Of a DNA stretch of 64,000 nucleotides, positions 1-8,470 are shown piece by piece (the first letter of the stretch is position 1; each line of letters opens with the position of its first letter). A program made the translations under genes and the position numbers. This stretch comes from Sphingomonadaceae bacterium. Its GTDB lineage: Bacteria > Pseudomonadota > Alphaproteobacteria > Sphingomonadales > Sphingomonadaceae. The notes beneath the pieces are model-generated. The model saw nothing but the letters and a program-made list of their open reading frames with translations. It did not search any database and was not told the origin of the DNA. The stretch covers positions 434,001 to 498,000 of the forward strand of contig JAPZTW010000002.1 in the NCBI GenBank assembly GCA_027533105.1. Reading direction: 5' to 3'.

Positions 1-254
1 TCTCAGCCGAGACAGGCCGCTTTCTTGTCATGCGCGGCGACACCTGGCGGACCTGGGACTTTTTCTGGATGCTTCACAATATGGACTATGTGAACCGGAA
101 GAGCTTCAACCATCCGCTGATCATCTTTGTGGCTTTCGGTGTGCTCTGGGCCTCGGGGACCGGCTTCTACCTTCTCTTCAAAAGCTTCAGTAAGGCCGAT
201 TTTCGTTGGCTACGTCGGCGTCGCAAGCCGGCAGCCACAGGCAGCACCACCTGA
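1..254 (+). CDS. PepSY-domain inner-membrane protein, C-terminal end (partial)
   Basis: Only the last 84 codons are inside the window; the frame is open at base 3 and stops at 252-254. The protein end has a WMLHNMDYVN-type segment, one hydrophobic helix (about IIFVAFGVLWASGTGFYLLF) and a very basic tail, the arrangement seen at the C-terminus of PepSY-associated transmembrane (PiuB-like) proteins, which are often iron-linked. The fold assignment rests on this short tail. The upstream part, and therefore any operon partner, lies outside the window. Confidence 0.6.
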   Translation, partial: SAETGRFLVMRGDTWRTWDFFWMLHNMDYVNRKSFNHPLIIFVAFGVLWASGTGFYLLFKSFSKADFRWLRRRRKPAATGSTT

Positions 255-259
255 ACCGC

Positions 260-1060
260 TCAATCGTCGATCGAGAATGCTGCGGATAGTTCGAATCGCG
301 AGCCCGGGTGCGTAAGCCACGCGTGCGAAACGAGGCGCGACCGGCTCCAGGTGCGGCGGATCATCTGCAGCACCGGTTCGCCATCCGACAAACCAAGCAT
401 CGCGCGGGTGCGCTTGTCAGGCATCTTCGCGCAAACCCGGTGTTCGACACGTTCCAGCGGAGCGATGCGCGTCAGATACTCATTCGGCGTCATCTGCGTG
501 AAATCGAGCTTGCCGTAATCTGGTGCCACCGACGCAAGAACGTATCGCTCCTCGAGCTGGATCGGGAATCCGGCTTCATGATGCACAATGATCGAGTGGA
601 ACAGCTTCGTCCCGACCAATACCTCCAGCAGCGCAGCGGTTTCGGCACTGGCACGGACTTCACGGTTCTCGATTACACGCGCGCGATAGGCATGACCGCG
701 TTCGCGTATTTCCTCGGCGATGTTGCGGATCTCGATCATCTGACCGATGGGCTTGGGTTCGGCCACAAAGGAACCGATACCAGCGCGGCGAACCAGAACC
801 CCTGAGGCTTGGAGTTCGCGCAGCGCCCGGTTCGCGGTCATGCGAGACACGTCGAATTGCTCTACCAGCTCAGATTCCGACGAAACGCGATCACCAGGCT
901 TCAGTGTGCCATCCCGCACAGCGTCGCAGATGCTCTGCTTGATTGCTACATAGCGCGGAGGTGTTCCGGTGTTGTCGATATCGGCTCCGATTTGCTCTCC
1001 GCGGGTCGGCTGGTTCGATTTCGCGGGCTTCGCAAGCGAGGTTGGCAAATGAACATTCAT
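260..1060 (-). CDS. hutC: GntR/HutC-family transcriptional repressor, HutC-like
   Basis: A 266-residue regulator. The N-terminal winged helix-turn-helix (about residues 35-100) has the GntR signature with RVSSESELVEQFDVSRMTANRAL. The C-terminal UTRA domain carries IQLEERYV, APDYGKLDFTQ, IAPLERVEH and the end motif LTHPGSRFEL, all typical of the histidine-utilisation repressor HutC, whose inducer is urocanate. I start at ATG 1060; the frame stays open to 1171 but the extra 37 residues resemble no family member. No hut catabolic gene lies in the window, so the target may be elsewhere. A palindromic GTATATAC sits just upstream of the start, consistent with autoregulation. Stop lies close to the PepSY gene, which converges on it. 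Confidence 0.8.
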   Translation of the reverse strand: MNVHLPTSLAKPAKSNQPTRGEQIGADIDNTGTPPRYVAIKQSICDAVRDGTLKPGDRVSSESELVEQFDVSRMTANRALRELQASGVLVRRAGIGSFVAEPKPIGQMIEIRNIAEEIRERGHAYRARVIENREVRASAETAALLEVLVGTKLFHSIIVHHEAGFPIQLEERYVLASVAPDYGKLDFTQMTPNEYLTRIAPLERVEHRVCAKMPDKRTRAMLGLSDGEPVLQMIRRTWSRSRLVSHAWLTHPGSRFELSAAFSIDD

Positions 1061-1063
1061 TGC

Positions 1064-1076
1064 CAGTATATACAGG
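1064..1076 (-). promoter_or_regulatory. Candidate HutC operator upstream of hutC
   Basis: The palindrome GTATATAC (1066-1073, with flanking A bases) lies 6 bp upstream of the chosen hutC start. HutC proteins are known to bind TGTATATACA-like dyads. Its position over the ribosome-binding region suggests autorepression. Seen: the palindrome; inferred: the function. Confidence 0.4.
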
Positions 1077-1340
1077 CGAATAAGCGTAAAATCCAACCAT
1101 TCATAACGAATTATCGGATGTTGATCGGACTGCGGCCAAGCGCCCCCCAATCGCATTGGGCGGCGGGACATTGGCGCTCTGGTCAGTGCTGCCAGCGGGG
1201 CCTCCGGACCGTCCTGCTGCGCCGGGAATCAATCGCCATTGGCATTTGGAGGCGTTGCTGCCGATCGCAAACGCGGGCGCGAGAATGGTCACCGCTTTCG
1301 GAGGCGAGCGGTGACGACCATATACCTCATCGGTAACGGG

Positions 1341-1785
1341 CTAGCAGTCGCATCGGGCAAACCGGTGGATGCGCCTGCCATGCAAGCCCCTCGCGCGAAG
1401 ATCTACATCTTCATGCCAGGCATGTTGTCCCATGTCATGGTCACTGGGAATTGGAGAGGGCGCAGGAGCTGGCGCCGGCTTTGGCGGCACGGGCTTAGGC
1501 TTCGGGGAAGATGCGGACGGTCGCGGCGCAGGCGCCGGGACGCCCGGGCTGGCGTTCGGTTGCGGCGGTACGGACGCGGTCGCCATGGGCTTGCCTGCTA
1601 GCATCGCCTCGATCATCGCGACTTCCCTGGTCTGATCGGCTTTGGTTTTCTGTGCTGCGGCGCGCACTTTCGGGTCGGAGCCTTTGGCAATGACGGCATC
1701 GGACAGGGCAATTGCGCCGCGATGATGCGCGAGCATCTTGCGCCATGACCGGTGTCGTGATCGCCAGCGCCAATGCCATGGGCAT
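1341..1785 (-). pseudogene. DUF305-family exported protein, frameshifted remnant
   Basis: The signal peptide (MPMALALAITTPVMAQ) is read from ATG 1785, but the DUF305 core (HHRGAIALSDAV, GSDPKVRAAAQ) is in another frame, open from about 1736. The helix that normally precedes the HHRGA motif is missing, so an internal deletion appears to have joined signal peptide and core out of frame. The C-terminal half is a Pro/Ala/Lys-rich tail. An intact DUF305 gene is present at 15683-16066. A sequencing error cannot be excluded. Confidence 0.6.
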
Positions 1786-1879
1786 GAGCGCGGTCCCTTG
1801 GGCGAACAGGCTTTTCAGTTTTGTTTATGTCAAATTCTCCCGGATTTTTTATCGTTGGTTTTGAAACGTTAGTGAGTGT

Positions 1880-2141
1880 TCAGGCCTGCCCCTCCACGTG
1901 GCGGTTGATGCGGCTGCCGATCAGCAGCGCGAGCAGGGAAATGAGGGCGGCGGCGGCGCACCATGCGCCGGGGATCGCCTTGTCCCCCGTCACGCCGATC
2001 AATGCGGTGCTGATGGCGGGCGTGAAGCCACCGAAAATCGCCGTCGCCATGCTATAGGCAAGGCTGAAGCCGACGGTGCGAACATGGCCCGGAATGATTT
2101 CGGTCAGATAGACGATGAAGGCCCCATTATAGGTGGCGTAG
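1880..2141 (-). pseudogene. MFS transporter, C-terminal fragment cut by an IS3 element
   Basis: The last 86 codons of a major facilitator superfamily permease of the metabolite:H+ symporter type. They include [23 protein letters not shown] and [14 protein letters not shown] followed by a final membrane helix. The transporter frame enters the IS end at 2142 and the N-terminal three quarters of the gene is not on the other side of the IS remnant, so the gene is dead. Confidence 0.8.
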
Positions 2142-2797
2142 TGACCGGCCCCCACTGAGTGGTCCGCGTTAATTGTTAGTGCAAGATTGCCTCCGGCGCC
2201 ATGGGTGACCGCAGGTGGAGCGAAGCGGAACCGGAGGGCTGCCATGGCGGTGTCGCCGTTTCCGGGGCTGGTGGGCGATACCCCAAGGAGCTATGTGGCC
2301 TGACAGTGTTGTAGTGGCGGCGCCAGGCTTCGATCAGGATCTTTGCCTCAGCCAGAGTGTAAAAGATCTCCCCATTCAAGAGCTCATCACGCATCGAGCC
2401 ATTGAAAGACTCACAGTAGCCATTCTCCCATGGGCTGCCGGGTGTGATGTAGAGCGTCTTCACGCCGATCTTCGCCAGCCACTGTTGGACGGCATTGGCG
2501 ATGAACTCGGGGCCGTTGTCTGACCGTATGTGTGCTGGCGGCCCTCGCGTAACGAACAGTTCAGCCAGGGCTGCCAGAACGTCCTCGCTACGCAACCGTC
2601 GCGCTACCGGCAGGGCCAGGCACTCCCGGCTGGCCTAGTCGATGATCGACAGGATGCGGAACTTGCGGCCATCGTGCGTGCGCCCCTCGACAAAGTCGTA
2701 AGACCACACGTGCCCCGGATACTCTGGCCGCAGGCGGATACATGATCCGTCGTTGAGCCAGAGCCTTCCCCGCTTCGGTTGCTTCTGCGGCACCTTG
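2142..2797 (-). mobile_element. IS3-family insertion sequence remnant (right end retained)
   Basis: The right terminal inverted repeat begins TGACCGGCCCCCACTGAGTG at 2142 and ends with the CA typical of IS3 elements when read outward. The rest contains the 3' part of the orfB transposase gene. The left part of the element, with orfA and the left repeat, is missing: at about 2795 the sequence changes to an Lrp/AsnC gene on the other strand. No target duplication can be defined because one end is lost. Confidence 0.8.
2176..2797 (-). pseudogene. IS3-family transposase OrfB, truncated with in-frame stop
   Basis: Read from about 2797 the frame gives the DDE transposase domain: PKRGRLWLNDGSC, PGHVWSYDFV (first Asp), RSDNGPEF (second Asp) and ENGYCESFNG (catalytic Glu). 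A TAG codon at 2637-2635 interrupts the frame after RILSIID, where relatives usually have an acidic residue, so a single substitution is likely. With the 5' end also lost, no active transposase can be made. Downstream of the stop the frame stays open for 139 codons to 2176. Confidence 0.85.
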
Positions 2798-3186
2798 ATG
2801 GCCGCATGACGATCCGCGACCTTGCTGCGCGTATTGGCCTATCGAGCCCAAGTGTAACTGAACGCATCCACAAGCTGGAAGACGCGGGCGCCATCCGGGG
2901 CTATACGATCACAGTCGATCCCAAGGTTTTTGGTCTGTGCGTTGCTGCACATGTGCGAATGCGCGCCATGCCTGGCGAAATGAAAAGAGTAGCTCAAATG
3001 CTCATCGATACGCCCGAGGTAGTAGAAGCTGACCGTGTGACCGGTGAGGATTGTTTTCTTGCGAAAGTGATCGTTAGCGACGTCCAACAACTCGAAACCA
3101 TCATCGACCGCTTCGTTCCGTTCTCGTCGACCGATACGGCCATTGTCCAATCATTGACCGTTCCCCGCCGCCTTCCCAAGTTGTAG
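2779..3186 (+). pseudogene. Lrp/AsnC-family regulator missing its 5' end
   Basis: From about 2796 the frame encodes the helix-turn-helix of Lrp/AsnC proteins (DGRMTIRDLAARIGLSSPSVTERIHKLEDAG) and then the RAM ligand domain (GYTITVDPKVFG, VTGEDCFLAKV). Family members begin with some 15-20 further residues (a MDxxDRxIL-type helix) that are replaced here by IS3 sequence. A 135-residue product could still start at TTG 2779 or at ATG 2806, so expression of a shortened protein is possible but no native start remains. Confidence 0.7.
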
Positions 3187-3308
3187 AAAGCGCGAAACCG
3201 ATCGCGCCATTTTCAACCGTTTATGCCTAAAACCATTGCGCCGCCCGATTTTGGTGAGGGCGACAAGCTCTACGCGCGTATAACAGGTTACACCTTTGCA
3301 GGGATGAT

Positions 3309-3575
3309 ATGATGGATGATGTATTGAAAAGGCTCGCCGATCTGCCTCTACCGGTTGGGCTGGACAGGTTGGATGACGCTATTCTCGCTGGCTTGGCCGC
3401 GCGACAAGGCGAGGAGCGCGCGACATCGCGGCTGTTGTCTGCGGCGGCAGTCCTTGCGCTCGGTGTCGGTTATGCCGGAGGTAGCATATTGCCGACCCCG
3501 GCGACGGCCGCCGATCACAGGTTGGTGATTACGGAAACCGCGCTCGCGCCTTCGACGCTGCTGGATTTCCTTTGA
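3309..3575 (+). CDS. cnrY: CnrY-like membrane anti-sigma factor
   Basis: An 88-residue protein with a short cytoplasmic N-terminus (about 1-40, predicted helical, PLPVGLDRLDDAILAGLAAR), one membrane helix (about 43-66, Ala/Gly-rich) and a short periplasmic tail. Size, topology and position directly before a CnrX-like sensor and an ECF sigma factor match the cnrYXH order of Cupriavidus, where CnrY holds the sigma factor CnrH at the membrane until CnrX senses nickel or cobalt. The sequence alone is too short to prove homology. The start is ATG 3309, with a second ATG directly after. Its TGA overlaps the next start (TGATG). Confidence 0.65.
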   Translation: MMDDVLKRLADLPLPVGLDRLDDAILAGLAARQGEERATSRLLSAAAVLALGVGYAGGSILPTPATAADHRLVITETALAPSTLLDFL

Positions 3576-4015
3576 TGCGGTCTGCGTGGCGCATCGGGCT
3601 GATTGCGCTCATCGCATTCGCCGCCGCTGTCGCGGGCGTCTATGTCGCTCGGACCTTCAGTGAGCAGGCGCGCAAGAGCGAGAGCGAACTTCACGCTTTT
3701 CTGCATAACGAATTGAAGCTCGACGCCGCGCAGGAAACCAAGATTGAGGCCATTGAGGCGCGGTTTGCGGTGCGCAAAAAGGCGCTCGAACTCGATATGC
3801 GCGCTGCGAATGCCCGACTGGCCGAGGCCATCGAGGCCGAGCATGGTTATGGTCCGAAGGTCACCGCTGCGGTCGATCACGTTCATCATGTCATGGGCGA
3901 AATGCAGAAAGAGACGCTTGAACATCTCTTCGAGATGCGTGCGGTGATGAACGCCGATCAGGCGCGGCGCTTCGACAAGACCGTGGTCAAGGCGCTGACC
4001 GCCGACGCGCGGTGA
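3575..4015 (+). CDS. cnrX: CnrX-like periplasmic metal sensor
   Basis: A 146-residue protein with an N-terminal membrane anchor (about 6-25) and a helical periplasmic domain of the heavy-metal-resistance (CnrX/ZraP) class. Counting from ATG 3575, His40 and His44 (HAFLH), Glu61, His117 and Met121 (HLFEM) fall where CnrX of Cupriavidus metallidurans has its nickel/cobalt ligands His42, His46, Glu63, His119 and Met123. The spacing H-x3-H and H-x3-M is the same. I infer a working Ni/Co-type sensor that releases the CnrY-held sigma factor. It overlaps both neighbours by 1-3 bases, so the three are probably translated together. Confidence 0.75.
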   Translation: MRSAWRIGLIALIAFAAAVAGVYVARTFSEQARKSESELHAFLHNELKLDAAQETKIEAIEARFAVRKKALELDMRAANARLAEAIEAEHGYGPKVTAAVDHVHHVMGEMQKETLEHLFEMRAVMNADQARRFDKTVVKALTADAR

Positions 4016-4641
4016 GCCTCGATCTCAGCCAATGCAGCGACGGCGAGCTGGCGGCGCTTGCGCTTGGCGGCGAGGGGCGCGCCTATCGCGAATTTTTGCG
4101 GCGCTATCGTGACCCGGTTTACCGGCTGGTCCGCAATACCATCCGTGACGGTGAGGAAGCGATCGACGTTACCCAAGAGAGCTTCGTTTCGGCCTTTGCC
4201 GCGTTGAAACGCTATGACCGTGAACGCCCGTTCCGGCTTTGGATATCGCGCATCGCGCTCAACAAATGCCGGGATTGGGCAAGGCGGCGCGCGGTGCGCG
4301 CTTTCTTCACGCGGGCCGCGCCGCTCGACGATGCTTTCGGTCTGGCAAGCGACGAGGCCTCTCCCGAAGATGAGGCCGGCGACAGGGCGCAGATGCGCCG
4401 GGTGAACGCGGTTATCGCCGAGCTACCGGCGAAGCTGCGCGAAGCATTGGTGTTGCGAGCCGTCGAAGGCATGTCGCAAGCGGAGGCTGCCGAAGCGTTA
4501 GGCGTGACAGAGAAAACCGTCGAAACCCGGCTTTATCGAGCGCGCGCCGAATTGAAGCATCGCATCGCGGGAACCAATTTAGGCGGAAACTTGCAGCGCG
4601 AGACCGCCGATGGACCAGCAAGCGAGATCGACCGACCGTAA
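4012..4641 (+). CDS. cnrH: ECF sigma factor, CnrH-like
   Basis: A 209-residue sigma-70 family factor. Region 2 spans about residues 22-95 (DVTQESFVSAFAALKRYD, FRLWISRIALNKCRDWARRR) and region 4 about 125-180 (LPAKLREALVLRAVEGMSQ, AEALGVTEKTVETRLYRAR). There is no extension beyond the ECF core. It starts with GTG 4012 inside the cnrX stop (GTGA), so it is coupled to the sensor. By analogy it transcribes metal-efflux genes when released from the anti-sigma factor, but no cnrCBA/czc-type pump lies in the window. Converges on the permease gene at 4662. Confidence 0.8.
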   Translation: MSLDLSQCSDGELAALALGGEGRAYREFLRRYRDPVYRLVRNTIRDGEEAIDVTQESFVSAFAALKRYDRERPFRLWISRIALNKCRDWARRRAVRAFFTRAAPLDDAFGLASDEASPEDEAGDRAQMRRVNAVIAELPAKLREALVLRAVEGMSQAEAAEALGVTEKTVETRLYRARAELKHRIAGTNLGGNLQRETADGPASEIDRP

Positions 4642-4661
4642 CAAGTTTCCAGCGGTTCAAG

Positions 4662-5984
4662 TCAATCAGCTGACGCAGTTCCAACTGTGTCTCGTTTCCA
4701 ATTCGTGCAGAATCCGAACACAATGCTTCCTACGGCAACCACTGCACCTGTGATCAAGACACTTTGCAACGTCGAGTGCGTCAGCAGCCAGACCGTCAGG
4801 ACAAGCGCAATGCCCGGGATCACAAGTCCGCCGGGGATGCGAAACTGCCCCGCCTCTGTGGGCAACTTGCGTTCGATAACGGGGAGCGCCGCGATACAGA
4901 GTGCATAGGTAAGCAGGCGGATTATTGTGCTGAGCGTTGCCAACCAGATAAATTGCTGGGACACGGCGAGCGCGATGCTGAGCGCCCCACAAAACAGAAT
5001 TGAATTGACCGGAACGTGCGTGCGCTCGTTCACAGCGCCGAACCAGCCGGGCAGCGTGCCGTCGCGCGACAAAGCATATGTAAGCCGTGGTGCAGTAAGC
5101 AGCGACGTCAGGCTTCCTCCCCCTATTGAAAAAACCACGCCGACACTCAGCAATAATGCGCCTGCCGGTCCCATGAGCCGCTGTGCCAGTTCGACCAGTG
5201 GCGTTTCGCTGTTACCCAAGTCGGGGCCAATCGACACAGCGACGAGCTGGATCAGGGCATAGGCAACCGCGACCGCGAGGACCGTTTTGACGAGTGTGCG
5301 CGGGATCGCCGATCGTGCGTCCCGCGTTTCACCTGCATTGATCAGGCTGAATTCGAAGCCAATGAAAGCATACATCAGCACGAGCATGGTGCTGCCAACC
5401 GTTTCTGGTGAAGCGATTTTGGCAGCGGCTATTGTCGCCCATTCGATTTCAGGAACGCCTACGAGAATCAGCAGCAGCAAAGGCAGAAGCTTCAGGATGC
5501 TGATGAGGTATAGGACGGCCATTCCTGCACGCACGCCCACCGCATTGAGAACGGTCGCAAGTACGATGTAGCTCACCACAGCAATTGTCCGCGGCGTTCC
5601 CGAAGCCAGCGGAGACCACAGGGGAACAGCATAGCTAACAAGCAGATTTGCGCTGGCGGCAATAGCGGCGACCCGGCTGACATAAATCAGCAGGCCGGTC
5701 TGAAACCCGACGAACCGGCCAAAGGCGACAGTGGTATAAACGATCGGTCCGCCCGTCGACTCAAAGAAGCTCGCATTCCGGGCAAGCGTCAATGCAACCG
5801 TAAGGATCAGGATGCCGCAAAGGAGAAAGAGCCACGGACTGAACGCGCCTGCTTGCGCGATCGCCACCGCCGGCAGCGCGAAAATGCCCGAGCCGATTAC
5901 GCCGTTCATCGCGATGGTCGCGACACCGATCCTGCCAATCTCGCGCTTTAGGTGCGATTCCGGGCCGGCCAGCGTCTGCTTCAT
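4662..5984 (-). CDS. APC-superfamily amino-acid permease
   Basis: A 440-residue membrane protein with about 12 hydrophobic helices. The first helix carries GVIGSGIFALPAVA, the glycine-rich substrate motif of APC amino-acid transporters, and a later segment has GFEFSLINAGETRDARSAIPR, the usual loop with a conserved Glu. It is the third gene of a leftward operon: the 4-bp overlap with the threonine-synthase-like gene (5981-5984) and the overlap upstream indicate joint expression with the two PLP enzymes. I infer uptake of the amino acid those enzymes cleave; substrate unknown. Confidence 0.85.
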   Translation of the reverse strand: MKQTLAGPESHLKREIGRIGVATIAMNGVIGSGIFALPAVAIAQAGAFSPWLFLLCGILILTVALTLARNASFFESTGGPIVYTTVAFGRFVGFQTGLLIYVSRVAAIAASANLLVSYAVPLWSPLASGTPRTIAVVSYIVLATVLNAVGVRAGMAVLYLISILKLLPLLLLILVGVPEIEWATIAAAKIASPETVGSTMLVLMYAFIGFEFSLINAGETRDARSAIPRTLVKTVLAVAVAYALIQLVAVSIGPDLGNSETPLVELAQRLMGPAGALLLSVGVVFSIGGGSLTSLLTAPRLTYALSRDGTLPGWFGAVNERTHVPVNSILFCGALSIALAVSQQFIWLATLSTIIRLLTYALCIAALPVIERKLPTEAGQFRIPGGLVIPGIALVLTVWLLTHSTLQSVLITGAVVAVGSIVFGFCTNWKRDTVGTASAD

Positions 5985-7162
5985 GGCAACCCTACCCCGC
6001 TCGGCATATCCTTGTATCCGTTCGACGTCGCGATCAGTGCCACCGTTTCATCAGATCGGATTTTCCCTTGGCGCAGAAGCGTCTCAACGCCCGTGAGCGT
6101 CGCTGCGGAGGACAGCTCCGCATAGCATCCATGTCTTGCCAGCCGCGATGCGTCGCGGACGACAGCGGCATCGTCGATGACGACGGCTCCGCCGCCCGAG
6201 CGGCGAACCGCTTCGACCGCTTGATAGGTGACGGTTGACCCTCCGATGGAGAATAGCGAGGTTGCACCGGAAAATGACTCGGTGGTTTCAGCCCCGTCGA
6301 GTACCTTGCTGAGCCGCGCGAACGGTTCGACGACAAACAGTCGTGGCATTCGCTCGATGCTTCCAATGGCGATCATCTGCTGGAACCCCGCGTAGAGGCC
6401 CCAAACAAGGTCGCCCCGGGACGTAGGGACCAGCACTGCATCTATTCTCGGCCCGATGTCTTCGACCAGTTCAAATGCAACGGTCTTCAGACCCTCGACA
6501 CCGAAATGATTACTGCCAACGGGCGGAGCGAGATAATTGGTTGCGGGGAAGCAGTCCTGACCTTGCGCCATTTTGGCAACGAGCGCCCACCGTTCCATCG
6601 TATCTTCGACGACAATCATGTCCGCGCCGGTCAGTGTGATTGCGCGATGATGGATGGGAGTAAGTGCTGGCGTCACAACGATGCTGCAAGCAAGCCCTGC
6701 CGCCGCAGCATAAAGCGCAAGTGAAGCACCGCCATTGCCGCTCGACGCGGCAACAATGCGCGTCGCACCGGTATCGAGCGCTCGCGTGACGGTCAGGCAA
6801 CTTACCCGGTCCTTGTGCGACCCGCTGGGGTTTTGCCCTTCGCTTTTGATGAATAAGCGTTCGATGCCCACTTCTTCGGCCAGGCGAGCAAAGCTGAGGC
6901 ACGATGTCGCACCTTCGCCGAGCGACACCCAAGAAGAATAAGGTAGCCACGCTGCATAGCGCGCCATGCCGCGCGCGCTCGATCCGGCGACCGATATTGG
7001 CAGCGAATGGAAATCAGACACGACTGAGGACGGCTGACCTTCCGCTAGGCACGCAGGGCACCCTTCGAAGTAATCGCCGATCGGTAGTTTCGCGGTGCAG
7101 CGAATGCACACACACCCGCTAAGCGATGGATTGAGCGTGTGCCGAGCATACTGCGAACTCAT
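5981..7162 (-). CDS. Threonine-synthase-like PLP enzyme (fold type II)
   Basis: A 393-residue enzyme. Residues 19-38 form a zinc ribbon (CIRC and CPAC), followed by a tryptophan-synthase-beta type fold. NPSGSHKDR holds the PLP lysine, ASSGNGGASLALYAA is the phosphate/substrate loop and TSNGYKD is near the end. Such proteins are annotated threonine synthase, but the canonical reaction (O-phosphohomoserine to threonine) is doubtful here because the gene sits in a catabolic/uptake operon without hom or thrB. A beta- or gamma-elimination or ammonia-lyase role is equally likely. The start is ATG 7162, overlapping the previous stop (ATGA); an upstream extension to 7207 lies inside that gene. Confidence 0.75.
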   Translation of the reverse strand: MSSQYARHTLNPSLSGCVCIRCTAKLPIGDYFEGCPACLAEGQPSSVVSDFHSLPISVAGSSARGMARYAAWLPYSSWVSLGEGATSCLSFARLAEEVGIERLFIKSEGQNPSGSHKDRVSCLTVTRALDTGATRIVAASSGNGGASLALYAAAAGLACSIVVTPALTPIHHRAITLTGADMIVVEDTMERWALVAKMAQGQDCFPATNYLAPPVGSNHFGVEGLKTVAFELVEDIGPRIDAVLVPTSRGDLVWGLYAGFQQMIAIGSIERMPRLFVVEPFARLSKVLDGAETTESFSGATSLFSIGGSTVTYQAVEAVRRSGGGAVVIDDAAVVRDASRLARHGCYAELSSAATLTGVETLLRQGKIRSDETVALIATSNGYKDMPSGVGLP

Positions 7163-8403
7163 GCGCGTGCCTGCCCGAGACCAGCCGGAGTTTGTACCGA
7201 CCGGCACGCGCGGAGTCGACTGAACGCTTCCTCAAGATCCCGCAAAAGATCGACTGTCGCTTCGAGTCCGGCGTGGACGCGAATTAGCGCTCCCTCAACT
7301 GTATCAGTGCAGCTTCGCGCAGGGGCAGGCCAGGCTGGAACCATAAGGCTCTCAAACCCGCCCCAGCTTGAACCGAGTTTGAAAAGACGAAGGTTGTTGA
7401 AGAAGGCTGACCGTTCCGCGTCCGTCATGGGGTCGAGCAGCACGCCGAACAGGCCTGAGGCACCCGTGAAATCGCGCTTCCAGATTGCATGATCGGGGTG
7501 ACTGGCTATCGCCGGGTGAAGAACCTTGCGGACTTCAGGCTGCTCCTCAAACCACGTCGCAAGTTCGAGAGCCGTGCGTTGATGCCGGTCGAGGCGCACG
7601 TCCAGGGTGCGAAGGCCACGCTGGACCAGATAACAATCGTCAGGGCTAGCCGAACTGCCCCAGCGAGCAGCCGCGTCCTTGAGCTGCCGATAAATGGTCT
7701 CGTTGGCCCCCGTCATCGCCCCAAGCATCACGTCGGAGTGGCCTGACAAATATTTGGTTGCGGATGCGATCGAGATATCAACTCCATGATCGATGGGTCG
7801 AAACAACAACGGGGTCGCCCAAGTGTTATCGAGCGCGGTCACGATTCCACGAGGCCGCGTCACCATTGTGATCGCGCGGATATCTGCGAGTTCGAACGTA
7901 AGCGAGCCGGGTGTTTCAAGAAACACCATGCGTGTGTTCGGACGAATGAGCGCTGCAATCTCCGCGCCGATTCCCGGGGAGAAGTAGGTAACTTCGACAC
8001 CATAGCGAGCCAGAACATCGTCGCAAAAGCGCCGGGTGGAACGATATGCGGTGTCGATTACAAGGAGGTGATCGCCCGATCGCAAGAACGCGGACAGGCT
8101 GATCGAAATCGCTGCGGTCCCTGATGATGTGAGGACAGACATGTGACCATGTTCGAGTTCAGCAAGCGAGCTGGCCAGCGTGTGATTCGTCTCGGTTCCG
8201 TAGAGACCGTAAATCACGCCGTCGTATAGGTGCTTGTGCCGGTCGAGATAGTCTTCGACACGATCATAAACGATGGTCGAAGCGCGGTGGATTGGCGGAT
8301 TGAGGAGTCCAGCTGCCCGGCCCGATGGCGAATTGGCGTGAACTAGCGCGGTTGAATCCGCTACGGCACCATGCCCTTTCGGATCGAACGAGTCAGCTGA
8401 CAT
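7159..8403 (-). CDS. metC: Cystathionine beta-lyase-like PLP enzyme (Cys/Met metabolism family)
   Basis: A 414-residue fold type I enzyme of the trans-sulfuration family. It has SSGTAAISISL (cofactor phosphate contact), ETPGSLTFELADI, LDNTWATPLLFRPIDHG and SATKYLSGHSD with the PLP lysine. The ETPGS and DNTWATPL forms are those of MetC-type cystathionine beta-lyases, which cleave C-S bonds to give pyruvate, ammonia and a thiol. The start is ATG 8403 with AAAGG 8 bases upstream. First gene of the leftward operon that continues with the threonine-synthase-like enzyme and APC permease, and divergent from the LysR gene. The true substrate may be another thioether amino acid. Confidence 0.8.
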   Translation of the reverse strand: MSADSFDPKGHGAVADSTALVHANSPSGRAAGLLNPPIHRASTIVYDRVEDYLDRHKHLYDGVIYGLYGTETNHTLASSLAELEHGHMSVLTSSGTAAISISLSAFLRSGDHLLVIDTAYRSTRRFCDDVLARYGVEVTYFSPGIGAEIAALIRPNTRMVFLETPGSLTFELADIRAITMVTRPRGIVTALDNTWATPLLFRPIDHGVDISIASATKYLSGHSDVMLGAMTGANETIYRQLKDAAARWGSSASPDDCYLVQRGLRTLDVRLDRHQRTALELATWFEEQPEVRKVLHPAIASHPDHAIWKRDFTGASGLFGVLLDPMTDAERSAFFNNLRLFKLGSSWGGFESLMVPAWPAPARSCTDTVEGALIRVHAGLEATVDLLRDLEEAFSRLRACRSVQTPAGLGQARA

Positions 8404-8404
8404 G

Positions 8405-8443
8405 GTTATAGCCTTTCATTTTCATGTTCGGGTATGCTATAAC
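8405..8443. promoter_or_regulatory. Inverted repeat in the metC-like/lysR divergent region
   Basis: Perfect 8-bp arms GTTATAGC (8405-8412) and GCTATAAC (8436-8443) flank a 23-bp AT-richer stretch between the divergent metC-like and lysR genes. LysR regulators usually bind such dyads and control both their own gene and the neighbour. Seen: the dyad; inferred: that the adjacent LysR protein uses it. Confidence 0.5.
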
Positions 8444-8470
8444 AGAAGTGCATGACCACCGAGGCCGAAA

